A stretch of DNA of 64,000 nt, taken from contig NC_089723.1 in NCBI RefSeq assembly GCF_035083965.1, positions 3,685,001 to 3,749,000 of the forward strand. The letters run 5' to 3'. Shown here in pieces: positions 36,334-46,742 of the stretch (positions within the stretch are counted from its first letter, which is position 1; each line of letters starts with the position of its first letter). The notes under the pieces were generated by a model. That model was not told the origin of the DNA. It did not search any database and worked only from the letters and a program-made list of their open reading frames with translations. Source of the DNA: Branchiostoma lanceolatum. Its lineage: Eukaryota; Chordata; Leptocardii; Amphioxiformes; Branchiostomatidae. A program made the position numbers and the translations under genes.

Positions 36334-37206
36334 ATGGCAGGTCCAGCTACGCTAGCCGTTGTCGCAGTTTCGGCTGTACTGTTCACGTTCTCTGTCTGCC
36401 TTGCGGTAGAAGCAGAGGGTGAGGAGGGCTCGTGTCCGAAGCAGATGGCAAACAGCAACGTCAACAACATCACGGTGGTGGCTCCGCCCGGACCGAGGGG
36501 GGACACGGGGCCGCCGGGACCGAGGGGTGCTCGCGGGGAGAGGGGAGACACGGGCCTTCCCGGGAAGCTCGGACCGCAAGGCTTGGAGGGCCAGAAGGGC
36601 GAGAAAGGCGCTCCAGGGCAGAAAGGCAGCCAAGGCGCGGAAGGATTTGGCGGAGGAGCTGTTTATATCCGGTGGGGGCGGACGTCGTGCGACGAGGGTA
36701 CGGGCACGGTAACGGTGTACTCCGGGTTCGCCGGCGGAGCGCACTTTAGCAACAATGGAGGAGGAAGCAACTACCAGTGCCTCCCCGCAGACCCGGAGTG
36801 GGGCCGGTACGAAGATGGGGTTCAGGGATCGAAATCCTACATGCACGGTGCGGAGTACGAACTCAGCAGTAACGTACCGTACGAAAAGGCTATATTTCAC
36901 GACCGTGACGTGCCCTGCGCAGTTTGCTACAGTCTCTCCCGCCGCGCGCAGCTGATGATCCCCGCCCGCAAAACCTGCCCGGACGGCTGGACACGGGAGT
37001 ATGGAGGCTACCTGATGGCAGCGTACCATGACCATCCCGGCCGGACGGAGTTCGTGTGCATGGACGGGGAGCCCGAAGTCCTGCCAGGCGGGGAAGGAAA
37101 CGTGAACGGCGCGCTGTTCTACCCCGTGGAGGCCCGCTGCGGCTCGCTGCCGTGTCCGCCGTACGTGGAGGGGAGGGAGCTGACCTGCGTCGTGTGCACA
37201 AAATAG
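36334..37206 (+). CDS. Short-chain collagen C4-like secreted protein 1 (intronless)
   Basis: A single exon of 290 residues. A hydrophobic signal peptide covers about residues 1-25. A short linker follows, with Cys34 and an N-glycosylation sequon at Asn45. Eighteen Gly-X-Y triplets run from Gly53 to Gly104, starting [13 protein letters not shown]. The C-terminal domain of about 185 residues holds ten cysteines, including CAVC and CVVC pairs. The segment [10 protein letters not shown] ... TVYSGFAGG is typical of sponge and cnidarian short-chain collagen (spongin-like, C4) domains. The product is probably a secreted or matrix trimer. The coding sequence is strongly GC- and CpG-rich within AT-rich flanks. 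The ATG lies in GCAGGATGG, a context shared by its paralogues. The exact biological role is unknown. Confidence 0.88.
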   Translation: MAGPATLAVVAVSAVLFTFSVCLAVEAEGEEGSCPKQMANSNVNNITVVAPPGPRGDTGPPGPRGARGERGDTGLPGKLGPQGLEGQKGEKGAPGQKGSQGAEGFGGGAVYIRWGRTSCDEGTGTVTVYSGFAGGAHFSNNGGGSNYQCLPADPEWGRYEDGVQGSKSYMHGAEYELSSNVPYEKAIFHDRDVPCAVCYSLSRRAQLMIPARKTCPDGWTREYGGYLMAAYHDHPGRTEFVCMDGEPEVLPGGEGNVNGALFYPVEARCGSLPCPPYVEGRELTCVVCTK

Positions 37207-38926
37207 GACGTTTAGAGTCACGTGACAGTGACGTAATGTGACGTAGCATCCTCCAAGTTTGGTGAAAGACGAATTGGGTAAAAGTTATCTGTTATGTGAG
37301 TAGTTGGTAATTAACAGTTAAGCGATTATTGTCAACGTGATATTGCATGATGAGGGTTTAAAGTACATTTGGTAGAAGTTTGTATACGATCGCGATCGCC
37401 TTTTGGAGAACTTTTAAAAGGTCTGAAGATACACATCTCGATTCGCTTTTTTACATGTCGAATATAATTAAGCGAGCATTTTCTAAAATTTGTCCTTTTT
37501 TAATCTTTCCCTCGTTCCAGATAATCTGTCTATTTTTTTGTGTTCAACCATTTTGTGATGTAATGAACTTTACTTTCCTTTTCAATGTACAACTTTTGAA
37601 AAACTACATTATAACTGAAAGAAAATCAATTGAGAATATCAAGTTCATCATTTCCCCGTAGTCTTTACGTTTAAAAGTTTATGTATTTCAACGTTTACAT
37701 GAGCATGAGCCCGCCAAATGATAACCTTGTGCACACTTTTGAACTTGGCGCTCTCTTCGCTCCACCCCCTCCCCCAACGGTAGTGACGTAATGGTTCTTC
37801 AGCCTCGTTCTGAGTTCTGAAGTAAACGTTCTTTAGAGCAGACCACCCTTACCTAGCCATTGGTAATCTCGCAGTATAGCTAATTTTAGACCAGTGACAA
37901 TCGTGATGGCGGGATTTGACCAACACTCATATCGATATCATCCGAACATTTCTTGATCTTGATCTTGATCATGATTGTATACTGAGCAACACCCCTCTTG
38001 TTGGGGTAATGCGCCCAGGGGGGAGTGCGATGCGCTGTTATTGTCCTCTCAGGTGCAAGAGCACAGCCTCCTTGAAGTTGGGAGGGTCAGCTATCTCCGT
38101 GACTTCCTGAGGTAATTGATTACAGTCTCTCACAGTTTGAGGGTAAAATGAGTATCTATAACGGTCTTTGTGGAATGGTAGAGCCTCATATGAATTTTGA
38201 TTTGAGTGTCACGATTGGCGCGGGGCAGGTATCAAATGAGTTTCGACCGGTAGGACATTTAACAACATTGTAGCGTGCAGCTTTTAGCCACGCCAGTCAG
38301 ATTCCGCTAGAGCAGCGACGAATGGGAGTGGAGAAGGGGGCCTGCAGTAATGCTTTAAAGGAAGTTCGAAGAAGCATTTTAAAAATCTGTTATTTCCATA
38401 TTTGAGTTCCAACATGTGCCACTTATTTTGAGGTTCATGGGACCCTTTTCTCAAAAGACTTTGCACTTGACTTCAGATGTTGTTTTTGACTCAAAGAACT
38501 TTCAAATAAGTCAAAGAAACAGAAAACTGCCCAACTTTCAGTGGCCTTGCTGAGATGGCTTTGAAACATGACCAGACCTGTCATGCTTCTCTCGGGCCTT
38601 GTGAGAAGCATCAACTTAGGCTTGACTTGTTTGGTGCTGTTTGGGGAACGGTGGGCCTCATTATATTTCTGCCCTTTGGTCAATGTGTCAGCCAGTATTA
38701 TTTTTGTGTCTGCCAACAAATTGCAAAGTGTCTACGAGAATGAAATTAATTAAGACTCAGTTTTCCTCTCTCGTAGGAATGTGTAACCTTTAGACGTCAA
38801 AATGGAATGTAGCATTCTGAGTGTTCTCAGACTTAAAGCAGTTTGGCAAGCTGAAGAATTCAAACCATTCTCCACCACCTTCGAGGTAGCTGGAAGTCAG
38901 TCTATTTCTTGAAACCCTAAAGCAGG

Positions 38927-39793
38927 ATGGCAGGTCCAGCTACACTAGCCGTTGTCGCACTTTCTGCACTGTTTCTGTTCTCTTCCTGCCTTGCGGTAGA
39001 AACAGAGGGTGGGGAAGGCTCGTGTCCGAAGCAGATGGCAAACAGCAACGTCAACAACATCACGGTGGTGGCTCCGCCCGGAGCGAGGGGGGACACGGGG
39101 CCGCCGGGACCGAGGGGCGTTCGCGGGGAGAGGGGAGAGACGGGCCGTCCCGGGAAGCTCGGACCACAAGGCTTGGAGGGTCAGAATGGCGAGAAAGGAG
39201 CTCCGGGGCAGAAAGGCAGTCAAGGCGCGGAAGGATTTGGCGGAGGAGCTGTGTATATCCGGTGGGGGCGGACGTCGTGCGACGAGGGTACGGGCACGGT
39301 AACGGTGTACTCCGGGTTCGCCGGCGGATCGTACTACGCCAACAAGGGAGGAGGAAGCAACTACCAGTGCCTCCCCGCAGACCCGGAGTGGGGCCGGTAC
39401 GACGATGGGGTTCAGGGATCGAAGTCCTACATGTACGGCGCGGAGTACGAACTTGACACAAACGTACCATACGATAAGGCTACCCTTCACGACCGTGACG
39501 TGCCCTGCGCGGTTTGCTACAGTCTCTCCCGCCGCGCGCAGCTGATGATCCCCGCCCGCAAGACCTGCTCGGAAGGCTGGACGCGGGAGTACGGAGGCTA
39601 TCTGATGGCGGAGTACCACAACCACAACCGCTCGGAGTTCGTATGTATGGACGGGGAGCCCGAGGTGCTGCCAGGCGGGGAAGGAAACGCGAACGGCGCG
39701 CTGTTCTACCTAGTGGAGGCCCGCTGCGGCTCGCTGCCGTGTCCGCCGTACATGGAGGGGAGGGAACTGACATGCGTCGTATGCACAATATAG
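38927..39793 (+). CDS. Short-chain collagen C4-like secreted protein 2 (intronless)
   Basis: A single exon of 288 residues, collinear with copy 1 (36334) and in the same orientation 2.6 kb downstream. It has the same layout: signal peptide, Asn sequon (NNIT), 18 Gly-X-Y triplets and a cysteine-rich C-terminal domain with CAVC and CVVC. Differences cluster in the signal peptide and in surface stretches such as GGSYYANKGG and ELDTNVPYDK. Runs of dozens of bases in the C-terminal half are identical to copy 1 while the flanks have drifted. This fits purifying selection or gene conversion. Function is as inferred for copy 1. Confidence 0.88.
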   Translation: MAGPATLAVVALSALFLFSSCLAVETEGGEGSCPKQMANSNVNNITVVAPPGARGDTGPPGPRGVRGERGETGRPGKLGPQGLEGQNGEKGAPGQKGSQGAEGFGGGAVYIRWGRTSCDEGTGTVTVYSGFAGGSYYANKGGGSNYQCLPADPEWGRYDDGVQGSKSYMYGAEYELDTNVPYDKATLHDRDVPCAVCYSLSRRAQLMIPARKTCSEGWTREYGGYLMAEYHNHNRSEFVCMDGEPEVLPGGEGNANGALFYLVEARCGSLPCPPYMEGRELTCVVCTI

Positions 39794-40512
39794 GACTTTT
39801 ACAGTCATATGACAGTGACGTAATGTAGCATTCACCATATTGTTTTTTTTGGTAAAAGTAACGTGTTACATGAGAAGTGGTCAGAACTGAAATGTTTTCC
39901 GCAGCTTACTTAGAAACCAACACATGTAAGTTGTTGGTCGCCATTTTGGATCTATCCATTCCACCAACATGGTGGCCGTATCGACGGCTTGCACGTGCAA
40001 ACAGACCGCAAATGAAAGACACAATTCTCACGAGAAAACGGACATTTCTTATTGAAATTTTAGTTATACCATGTTTGTATCGTACAGTTATATTTTAGGT
40101 GTAATATGAAGAATTGTATTTTCTAGGTGTAGTTTTACATATAAAGATATTTGATATCAGAATATGTGTGAGGTTCCGAATCTCGAGCGCTTGCAGGCAA
40201 CAGTTAGTTGAAATATATCGCAAGACAACATATGATTAATCCCTGTATAGCATGCTTCAAGCGTTGCCAATAGCTGTCGAAGGATTAATGTACCTTATTT
40301 CTATTTTATGAACGGCCCAAATATTGATCTTCCAAGTTGTCGTTCTATCAGCAAAAAGGCTTTAAGCATGTTGAATTAAAATTCTATCCAGACAAACAGC
40401 TGCTTCTTATTGTGCAATGATGTAGTGTCAAAGAATATGTTGTCAACTCTGGCAATTTGTCTCCAAACAAAGATTGGAAGGGCCCTTCTTTCTACCAGCT
40501 TTTCCATCTAAG

Positions 40513-40736
40513 TAGCCTCTACCAGGCTCCGCGGATGGCTGGTAAAATAGTAGAAATTGGCCAAATAGAGTGAATAGTATGCTAAGGGAGTTAGCTACGG
40601 AGAGAGTGCCCAATATGCCATTCACGAAATGTCTAGAGGTGGCAAACTATATCTTCTTTAGCGGACTAACTTTTCTGGCATGTTATCCGTCTATTTGGTC
40701 AATTTCTACGATTTTTCCAGCGACATGTAGAGGCTA
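40513..40736. mobile_element. MITE3 copy
   Basis: TAGCCTCTACCAGGCTCCG at the left and GACATGTAGAGGCTA at the right, with GTAGAAATTGGCCAAATAGA and its complement just inside. No ORF. Confidence 0.8.
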
Positions 40737-40829
40737 CCATCTAACTTATGTTATACAAAATATGCCCTGTCAAGTCAGCGACTAGCCAGAGAGGTTTGAT
40801 GGGCCAGCTGTCAAAATCTTCCCCTTATT

Positions 40830-40905
40830 TTTTCCATGAAAAATGGAGATATAGTTTTGGGTGTGTCTGTGTGTGTGTGTGTCTATGTGTGTGTCTATGT
40901 GTGTA

Positions 40906-40951
<46 letters not shown>

Positions 40952-41230
40952 TGTTTCCGGATTTTTGTAGTCAGCATAACTCGAGAACCTCTGGATGGAT
41001 TACTATGATATTTGGTATATGGGTAGGTGGTGATAAGACGAAAGTCAAGGTTGACATTTGGTCTCCTGGTATGTGACCTTGGTACTGCAGCAGAACTACC
41101 GTTTTTTTTGTATCTTCTGCCCAGGACGTGACATGGTCTTGATTTTTTGTTGGCAGATAGCTTGTGATGTAAAGAAGTAGTGCTGTGGGGTTTGGCCCCC
41201 TAGCAGCTTGCTCTGGAAATGCAGGGGTGT
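40830..41230 (+). repeat. Dispersed repeat R1 with a GT microsatellite
   Basis: Sister of 3715-4045: CATGAAAAATGGAGATATAG, then about 90 bases of TG, then CTTGGTACTGCAGCAGAAC. The short frames over the GT run are not genes. Confidence 0.8.
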
Positions 41231-41491
41231 TTTAAAACCTTTGCTTTGAGTATTTCGCAATCATTTATGATAAGCTTAAGGTACATCTGGTATTTTGTTT
41301 GAAGTACAATCGACGCCTCTGCAGCTGTTTATCGTAGCTTTTACTTACAAATTTACTTGTGCCAAGAAGATGTCAAGGCAAATTCCTGCTTGGAATGGAG
41401 CCAGTGACAAGGCTTCAGGCAACAGCTGGAGAAGTGGAGATAAGGGTGCAAAGTGTGCGGCTATCAGCAGAAATTATAGCAATCATGCATA

Positions 41492-41697
41492 CTGTAAATG
41501 CAGAAATGTTCGCGGTGGTTCTATGTTCGAGGTTTTCGCGGTAAGCTCTTCGCCGCGAACTTAAAACCACCGCGAACGTTTCTGCCTATGTTTCTGTAGC
41601 GCTACTATTGTTTCAAATGTGAACTTAAAACCACCGTGAACACTTCATTTTCTCCCTACCGCGAAATTGAACCACGCGAACTTAAATGCATTTACAG
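41492..41697. mobile_element. MITE7, TA-flanked terminal-inverted-repeat element
   Basis: Starts CTGTAAATGCAGAAATG and ends CTTAAATGCATTTACAG, flanked by TA on both sides. This suits Tc1/mariner-type insertion. Internal motifs TTCGCGGTGG and CCACCGCGAA pair with each other. A second copy lies at 56989-57147. Confidence 0.85.
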
Positions 41698-42589
41698 TAT
41701 TTGGAGTTCAATCTCAAAGTTGTCGGGGTGAAGGGATAAATGATGAGTTGGGTGGTAAGGGTAGGAAGGGCATGGAAAGTGTAATGTTCTGTCTTATATC
41801 AATTTGATCTGTCGCAAAACAGACTTTTCACTGACAATGCATGACGAGGCTTGTAGATAAAGGCGATGTTACTAGTCGGTGCGCTAAATGATACTAATAT
41901 TGATATTGAAAAAAAATACATAGTAGTGCATTAACCACGAGACCGAAAGAAACAGATTATTTTTATCAGTTGCCGCAATTAATATTACCCCGAACTTTTA
42001 CCATGTAGATGACCATCAAAGGACCACGTTTCTAATCGTACGTCGTAACTCCCAAGAACTGACATTCCAACTCGTAGGTTTTCCGCCCACCGACATTAAA
42101 CTTCATATGTTGTGGGACTGCTGGCAACACTAGATAATTCCAACAACCCCTGGGACATGAATGGTCTATCTCAATCAACCCTTGGCATTTAAACACAACA
42201 CAACTCAGACATATACAGAAGTCGCAGAAAAAGGAGGGGTGGGACTTCTGATCATCGTAGGGAATACAGTAAAAGATACACACCTAAGACTTAGATTCCA
42301 TTTCTTTATTGCATAAACTGAATATTCACTTTCTTATTTACCCTCATAGTTTCTACCTATTCACATGTCTGAAAAGTCTTTCGTTGTAATATAAGTAGCC
42401 GTTGCCTTATGTGACATATTTCTGAGCTGATCTTTATGCATCTCTACGGAACAAGCTTCCTTGTGATCTCGCTCCTGATGAGTGCAACTTTGACCTCTTA
42501 AAAAGTCAAGGGTAAACGGACATCTTGAAACATATTGGTTGTCAAACCTCAAATTCCACATGTTTAATACGTCAAAAATTGTTACTCAT

Positions 42590-42910
42590 TGTAAATGGAT
42601 AAAATTTTGAAACAGTCAGACGTTTCAGACAGCATCCGCTGGCTTTCGTCAGTGACTAACGATAGGACTGGTAAGACTACGTCAAGACATCCTAAATGGT
42701 CTTAATCTCATTAACATATCTATTCAGACTTTTGGTATAAAAAAAAACTAGTTTCCCAGTCCTATCGTTAGTCACTGACGAAAGACAGCGGATGCTGTCA
42801 GACAGCGGATACTGTCTGAAACGTCTGACTGTTTCAAAATTTTATCCAGTTGCTTGAGTAACTATTTTTGGCGTATCTTACTACCTGGATGTCTAACCTT
42901 CATCAACGTC
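42590..42910. mobile_element. Fold-back element with two opposed hammerhead-like cores
   Basis: Inverted arms 42592-42690 and 42745-42850 around a short spacer. Each arm reads CTGACGA, a hairpin, then GAAACGTC on its own strand: plus core 42775-42825, minus core 42652-42619. The right arm has a duplicated hairpin. Downstream comes the segment TATCCAGTTGCTTGAGTAAC ... TACCTGGATGTCTAACC, shared with 56963-57210 and 62455-62540. Confidence 0.7.
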
Positions 42911-43018
42911 CACATGTTTAAATTTTCCGTTTTATGTTTGCACTTAAATCCACGTGTAGGGGTACAATTACATTATATGAATATCCGCCATCAGCGCAAT
43001 GCTGATGGAGTGGATAGA

Positions 43019-43687
43019 TCAAAGATGGCGAACCTTCAGGCAATTATTGTAACGATGACAATTATTATTATACTGCGCGCGGCGGGAGAGACTGTAGCAA
43101 ACCGCGCAGGGCACGTCACGGTCGTGAAGAGTGTCCTTGTCGTACGGTACGTTTGTGCTGAGTTGATACTCCGCACCGTACATGAAAGAGCTGTATGCAT
43201 GAGCCCCATCCTCGTACCGGCCCAACTCCGGGTCTACGGGAAGGCACTGGTAGTTGCTTCCTCCTCCTTCGTGGGCCTAGTACGATCCGCCGGCGAACCC
43301 AGAGTACACCGTTACCGTGCCCGTACCCTCGTCGCACGACGTCCGCCCCCACCGGATGTACACAGCTCCTCCGCCAAATCCTTCTGCACCTTGGGTATCT
43401 TTCTTCCCCGGAGCTCCTTTTTCGCCCTTCTGACCCTCCAAGCCTTGCGGTCCGAGCTTCCCGGGAAGGCCCGTGTCTCCCCTCTCTCCGCGAACGCCCC
43501 TCGGTCCCGGCGGCCCCGTGCCCCCCCTCGGTCCGGGCGGAGCCACCACCGTGATGTTGTTGACGTTGCTGTTGGCCATCTGTTTCGGACACGAGTCATT
43601 CTCACTCTCCGTTTCGACCGCAAGGTATACAGGGAACAGAAACAGTGAAGAAAGTGCAACGAAGACCACCGTAGCGTGAGCATCCAT
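43019..43687 (-). pseudogene. Short-chain collagen C4-like pseudogene (copy 3)
   Basis: On the minus strand it starts at 43687, with a good signal peptide, an NNIT sequon, the Gly-X-Y block and the start of the C-terminal domain. At 43279-43277 a TAC codon of copy 2 has become TAG. Homology then continues in frame (QCLPVDPELGRYEDG ... [12 protein letters not shown]) to about 43076. There it breaks into AT-rich sequence that matches the downstream flank of the intact copies. About 80 codons and the normal stop are therefore deleted. A nonsense change plus a 3' deletion makes it a pseudogene. A short secreted product of about 136 residues could still be made. Confidence 0.85.
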
Positions 43688-45323
43688 CCTGCTTTAAAGC
43701 CATACAGCTACCTTGACGATAGTGGAGAATAGTCTGGATTCTTTAGCTCGCTACACTGCTCTGTTAAGAGTCTGAAGCCTCTCTCCAAATATAACCTACA
43801 ACAAGATGACACCATATCGCTTAAGTGCTACATGTTTACCCCAGAACTTTCTCCTCCAGCAAAGAGTGATTATTTAGTTATCTGACCAATTGCACTGACC
43901 AACACACCAGCTACATTTCATTCCCTCTCATCTGAATATTTGCTTTAATGTTGAGTGGACAGGACACAGTGATCACGAAGACTTAACTACTACAACGGAC
44001 AGCCGGAAAAGTACAGAAAAGGGTGCAAAGAGAGTGGCTATCAAGAGAAGCTAGGAATACTTGGGTGACTCAAAGTAGTCGATGGTAAAGGTAGAAAGAA
44101 TGAGTTGGACGGCTCAGGTAAGAAGTGAAGGGAACTTTTATGTTCTGGGTTTTACCAATTTGATTTCTCGTAAAACAGGCCGTTATAATATTGACAATTG
44201 GTGGCTCAGACTACAGAAAGATGAATACGTTTGTCCAGTTTACTATTCGGTGCAACATGTGATATCATTCTCCTATGATATAATATCCAAGCTGTGGCCT
44301 ATTACCCTAAATTGCCTGAGGTGCATCCATGCCACTTGAGTATAAGTTTTTTTAAGTCACTCCCGACACCCTCACCGGAGAGCTCGAATAAAATCCCTTC
44401 CATCTACCGGAGAATAGGAACACCGATGGCTTCGCTACGGTAAGCTAGAGGTGTGGCCATCTTGAGCAAATCATGGTTGTATCTCTAACTCAATTACATT
44501 ACCTTCTAAGATCTGTCATCCCTACCGATTGTTTTCAAATTAAGGCGCTGGCCCCATATATAACCCGGTCCTCTAACATTAGGCCTCATTTGTGGGACTA
44601 CTGACAACCACTTGATCACTGTACTGAAACTTCCCAGGGACACGAATGGTTTACCTTAACACACACTCTCATTTAGCATTTGGGCACAACCCAGATAGAT
44701 ACAGACGTCAGAAAGAGAGAGGAAAAACTTTTAAGCAGTGTAAGAACACAATGATAAAAAAATACAGAAAAGTTATATTTCAGCTGTTTATTGCATAAAC
44801 AGAATATTTACCTTCTTATAGTTTTTTGCACTTCCATCTCTGCCCAAGTCTGATAGGTATCAGTTTTTCGCTGTAATATAAGTAGTCTTTGCCGTGTGGG
44901 GCACCTTTTTAAACCTAGATATCTATGTAGTAGATTAAGGAGGCCTTGTTGTTGTTAAAATGAAACTTTACTCCAAAATCCAACGTCAAGATGTCAGGTT
45001 ATATTCCAACATGGTACATCGAACATTTGAAAACATGAATTTCTGTTTTAATATTTGCTGTTGCATTTACTTACATGGTACAACTGTGTTGGTGGAGTCG
45101 AAAATCCAAGATGGCGACCGGTCATTCGGAACGTGCAGGGTATGATTGTACGATTTACAATAATCATTTAAGTATATTGATTTCTAGCTACGAAGAGACA
45201 AGATGCTATCATATTGAGCCGGAGGCGAACCAACAGATTGAAAATTACCCACAACAATGTCTTTTACCCAACAACATCATGGTGGATGCTACATTACGTC
45301 ACTGTCACGTGACTGTAAAAGTC
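43688..45323. other. Gap between collagen copies 3 and 4
   Basis: AT-rich flank of the 2.5-kb unit. No convincing frame, RNA gene or complete transposon seen beyond the duplicated stretches near 44540-44900. Confidence 0.5.
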
Positions 45324-46196
45324 CTATTTCGTGCACACGACGCAGGTCAGCTCCCTCCCCTCCACGTACGGCGGACACGGCAGCGAGCCGCAGCGGGCCT
45401 CCACGGGGTAGAACAGCGCGCCGTCTTTGTTTCCTTCCCCGCCCGGCAGGACCTCGGGCTCCCCGTCCATGCACACGAATTCCGTACGGCCGTTGTGGTC
45501 ATGCTTCGCTGCCATTAGGTAGCCTCCGTACTCCCGCGTCCAGCCTTCCGGGCAGGTCTTGCGGGAGGGAATCATCAGCTGCGCGCGGCGGGAGAGACTG
45601 TAGCAAACCGCGCAGGGCACGTCACGGTCGTGAAAGGTAGCCTTATCGTACGGTACATTACTACTAAGTCCGTACTCCGCACCGTACATGAAGGACTTCC
45701 ACCCCTGAACCCCATCGTCGTACCGGCCCCACTCCGGGTCTGCGGGGAGGCACTGGTAGTTGCCTCCTCCTCCATTGTTAGTGTAGAACGCTCCACCGGC
45801 GAGCCCAGAGTACACCGTTACCGTGCCCGTACCCTCGTCGCACGACGTCCGCCCCCACCGGATATAAACAGCTCCGCCGCCGACTCCAACCGCGCCTTGG
45901 TTGCCTTTCTGCCCCGAAGCTCCTTTCTCACCTCTCTGACCCTCCAAGCCTTGCGGTCCGAGCTTCCCGGGAAGGCCCGTCTCTCCCCTCTCCCCGCGAA
46001 CGCCCCTCGGTCCCGGCGGCCCCATGTCCCCCCTCGGTCCGGGCGGAGACACCGCCGTGATGTTGTTGACGTTGCTGTTTGCCATCTGCTTCGGACACGA
46101 CCCTTCCTGACCTTCCGTTTCTACCGCAAGGCAGACAGAGAACGAAAACAGTACAGCCGAAACTGCGACAACGGCTAGTGTAGCTGGTCCTGCCAT
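45324..46196 (-). CDS. Short-chain collagen C4-like secreted protein 4 (intronless)
   Basis: A single exon of 290 residues on the minus strand. It has a signal peptide, a [11 protein letters not shown] linker, an NNIT sequon, Gly-X-Y triplets starting GPRGDMGPPGPRG, and the ten-cysteine C-terminal domain with CAVCYSL and a terminal CVVCTK. It is intact and closest in layout to copy 1. The end of the Gly block is altered (GNQGAVGVGGG), so the last triplets lack their usual Glu. It lies in tandem with pseudogene copy 3 (offset 2,509 bases) and opposite in strand to copies 1 and 2. A TATA-like box precedes it. Confidence 0.88.
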   Translation of the reverse strand: MAGPATLAVVAVSAVLFSFSVCLAVETEGQEGSCPKQMANSNVNNITAVSPPGPRGDMGPPGPRGVRGERGETGLPGKLGPQGLEGQRGEKGASGQKGNQGAVGVGGGAVYIRWGRTSCDEGTGTVTVYSGLAGGAFYTNNGGGGNYQCLPADPEWGRYDDGVQGWKSFMYGAEYGLSSNVPYDKATFHDRDVPCAVCYSLSRRAQLMIPSRKTCPEGWTREYGGYLMAAKHDHNGRTEFVCMDGEPEVLPGGEGNKDGALFYPVEARCGSLPCPPYVEGRELTCVVCTK

Positions 46197-46279
46197 CCTG
46201 CTTTAAAGTCTCGAGATTGCTTTCCAGCTACCTCGACAGTGATAAGAATGGTATGGATTCTTCAGTCTGCTAAATTCCT

Positions 46280-46287
46280 CTTATATA
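46280..46287 (-). promoter_or_regulatory. TATA-like box of collagen copy 4
   Basis: TATATAAG on the minus strand, about 85 bases upstream of the ATG at 46196. This leaves room for a start site near 46250 and a short leader. Confidence 0.45.
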
Positions 46288-46742
46288 GCAAAGTCTAAAT
46301 GTAGTTTACAATTAGATTACATCATATCCTGCAAGTGCTGCATGTTTACCCTAGAACTTGCTTGATCAGCGGAAAAGGTGGCGGCAACCCTATATTATCG
46401 TACTGAACATCTGTTTTACTGTCATGAGTTGGTAGGACACAGTGGGCGAAGAATTAAAAAAATAAAACACGTTACCGAACAGTGGCAAACAAACTTCTTA
46501 AGATCGAGTGATTTAGCAGTTCTTTGTTGGGGCATTTACCATATTGTTATCGACCTTTTACTTCAGTTGGCATTGCTTTTTCCTAGCGCGCCCCTATTCT
46601 AGAAATGTTGTGGTATGCTAACTTAGAAAAAGTAATTGTTTCCATTTTTGTATGAATCAGATGATAAATAGTACCAATCCCCGAAAGACATTACACTTCA
46701 AGCTTTAACCTGGACATATGCTTGGTGCCAGTTGCATTGTCT

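Larger units (their letters stand above)
34690..39850 (+). repeat. Tandem duplication of about 2.6 kb carrying collagen genes 1 and 2
   Basis: 34690-37250 and 37305-39850 are homologous with an offset of about 2,593 bases at the genes. Upstream matches include GATTCCGCTAG.GCAGCGACG (35722 and 38301) and GGTCAATGTGTCAGCCAGTA (36094 and 38677). The coding parts are much better conserved than the flanks. Confidence 0.85.
39794..43018. other. Gap between the plus- and minus-strand collagen genes
   Basis: No intact gene seen. It holds the MITE3, R1, MITE7 and fold-back elements listed separately, plus AT-rich sequence. Confidence 0.6.
42300..44900 (-). repeat. Tandem duplication behind collagen copies 3 and 4
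   Basis: Downstream flanks of the two minus-strand copies match at an offset of about 2.5 kb. TTTATTGCATAAAC(T/A)GAATATT occurs at 42305 and 44789, and GTAATATAAGTAG at 42387 and 44873. Confidence 0.7.

Noticed and set aside
36352-37249. Minus-strand frame of 289 codons opposite collagen copy 1
   Set aside because: Shadow of a GC-rich Gly-X-Y gene; the plus-strand protein has a signal peptide and a known domain.
40860-40950. GT-run frames as a small protein
   Set aside because: Microsatellite inside repeat R1.
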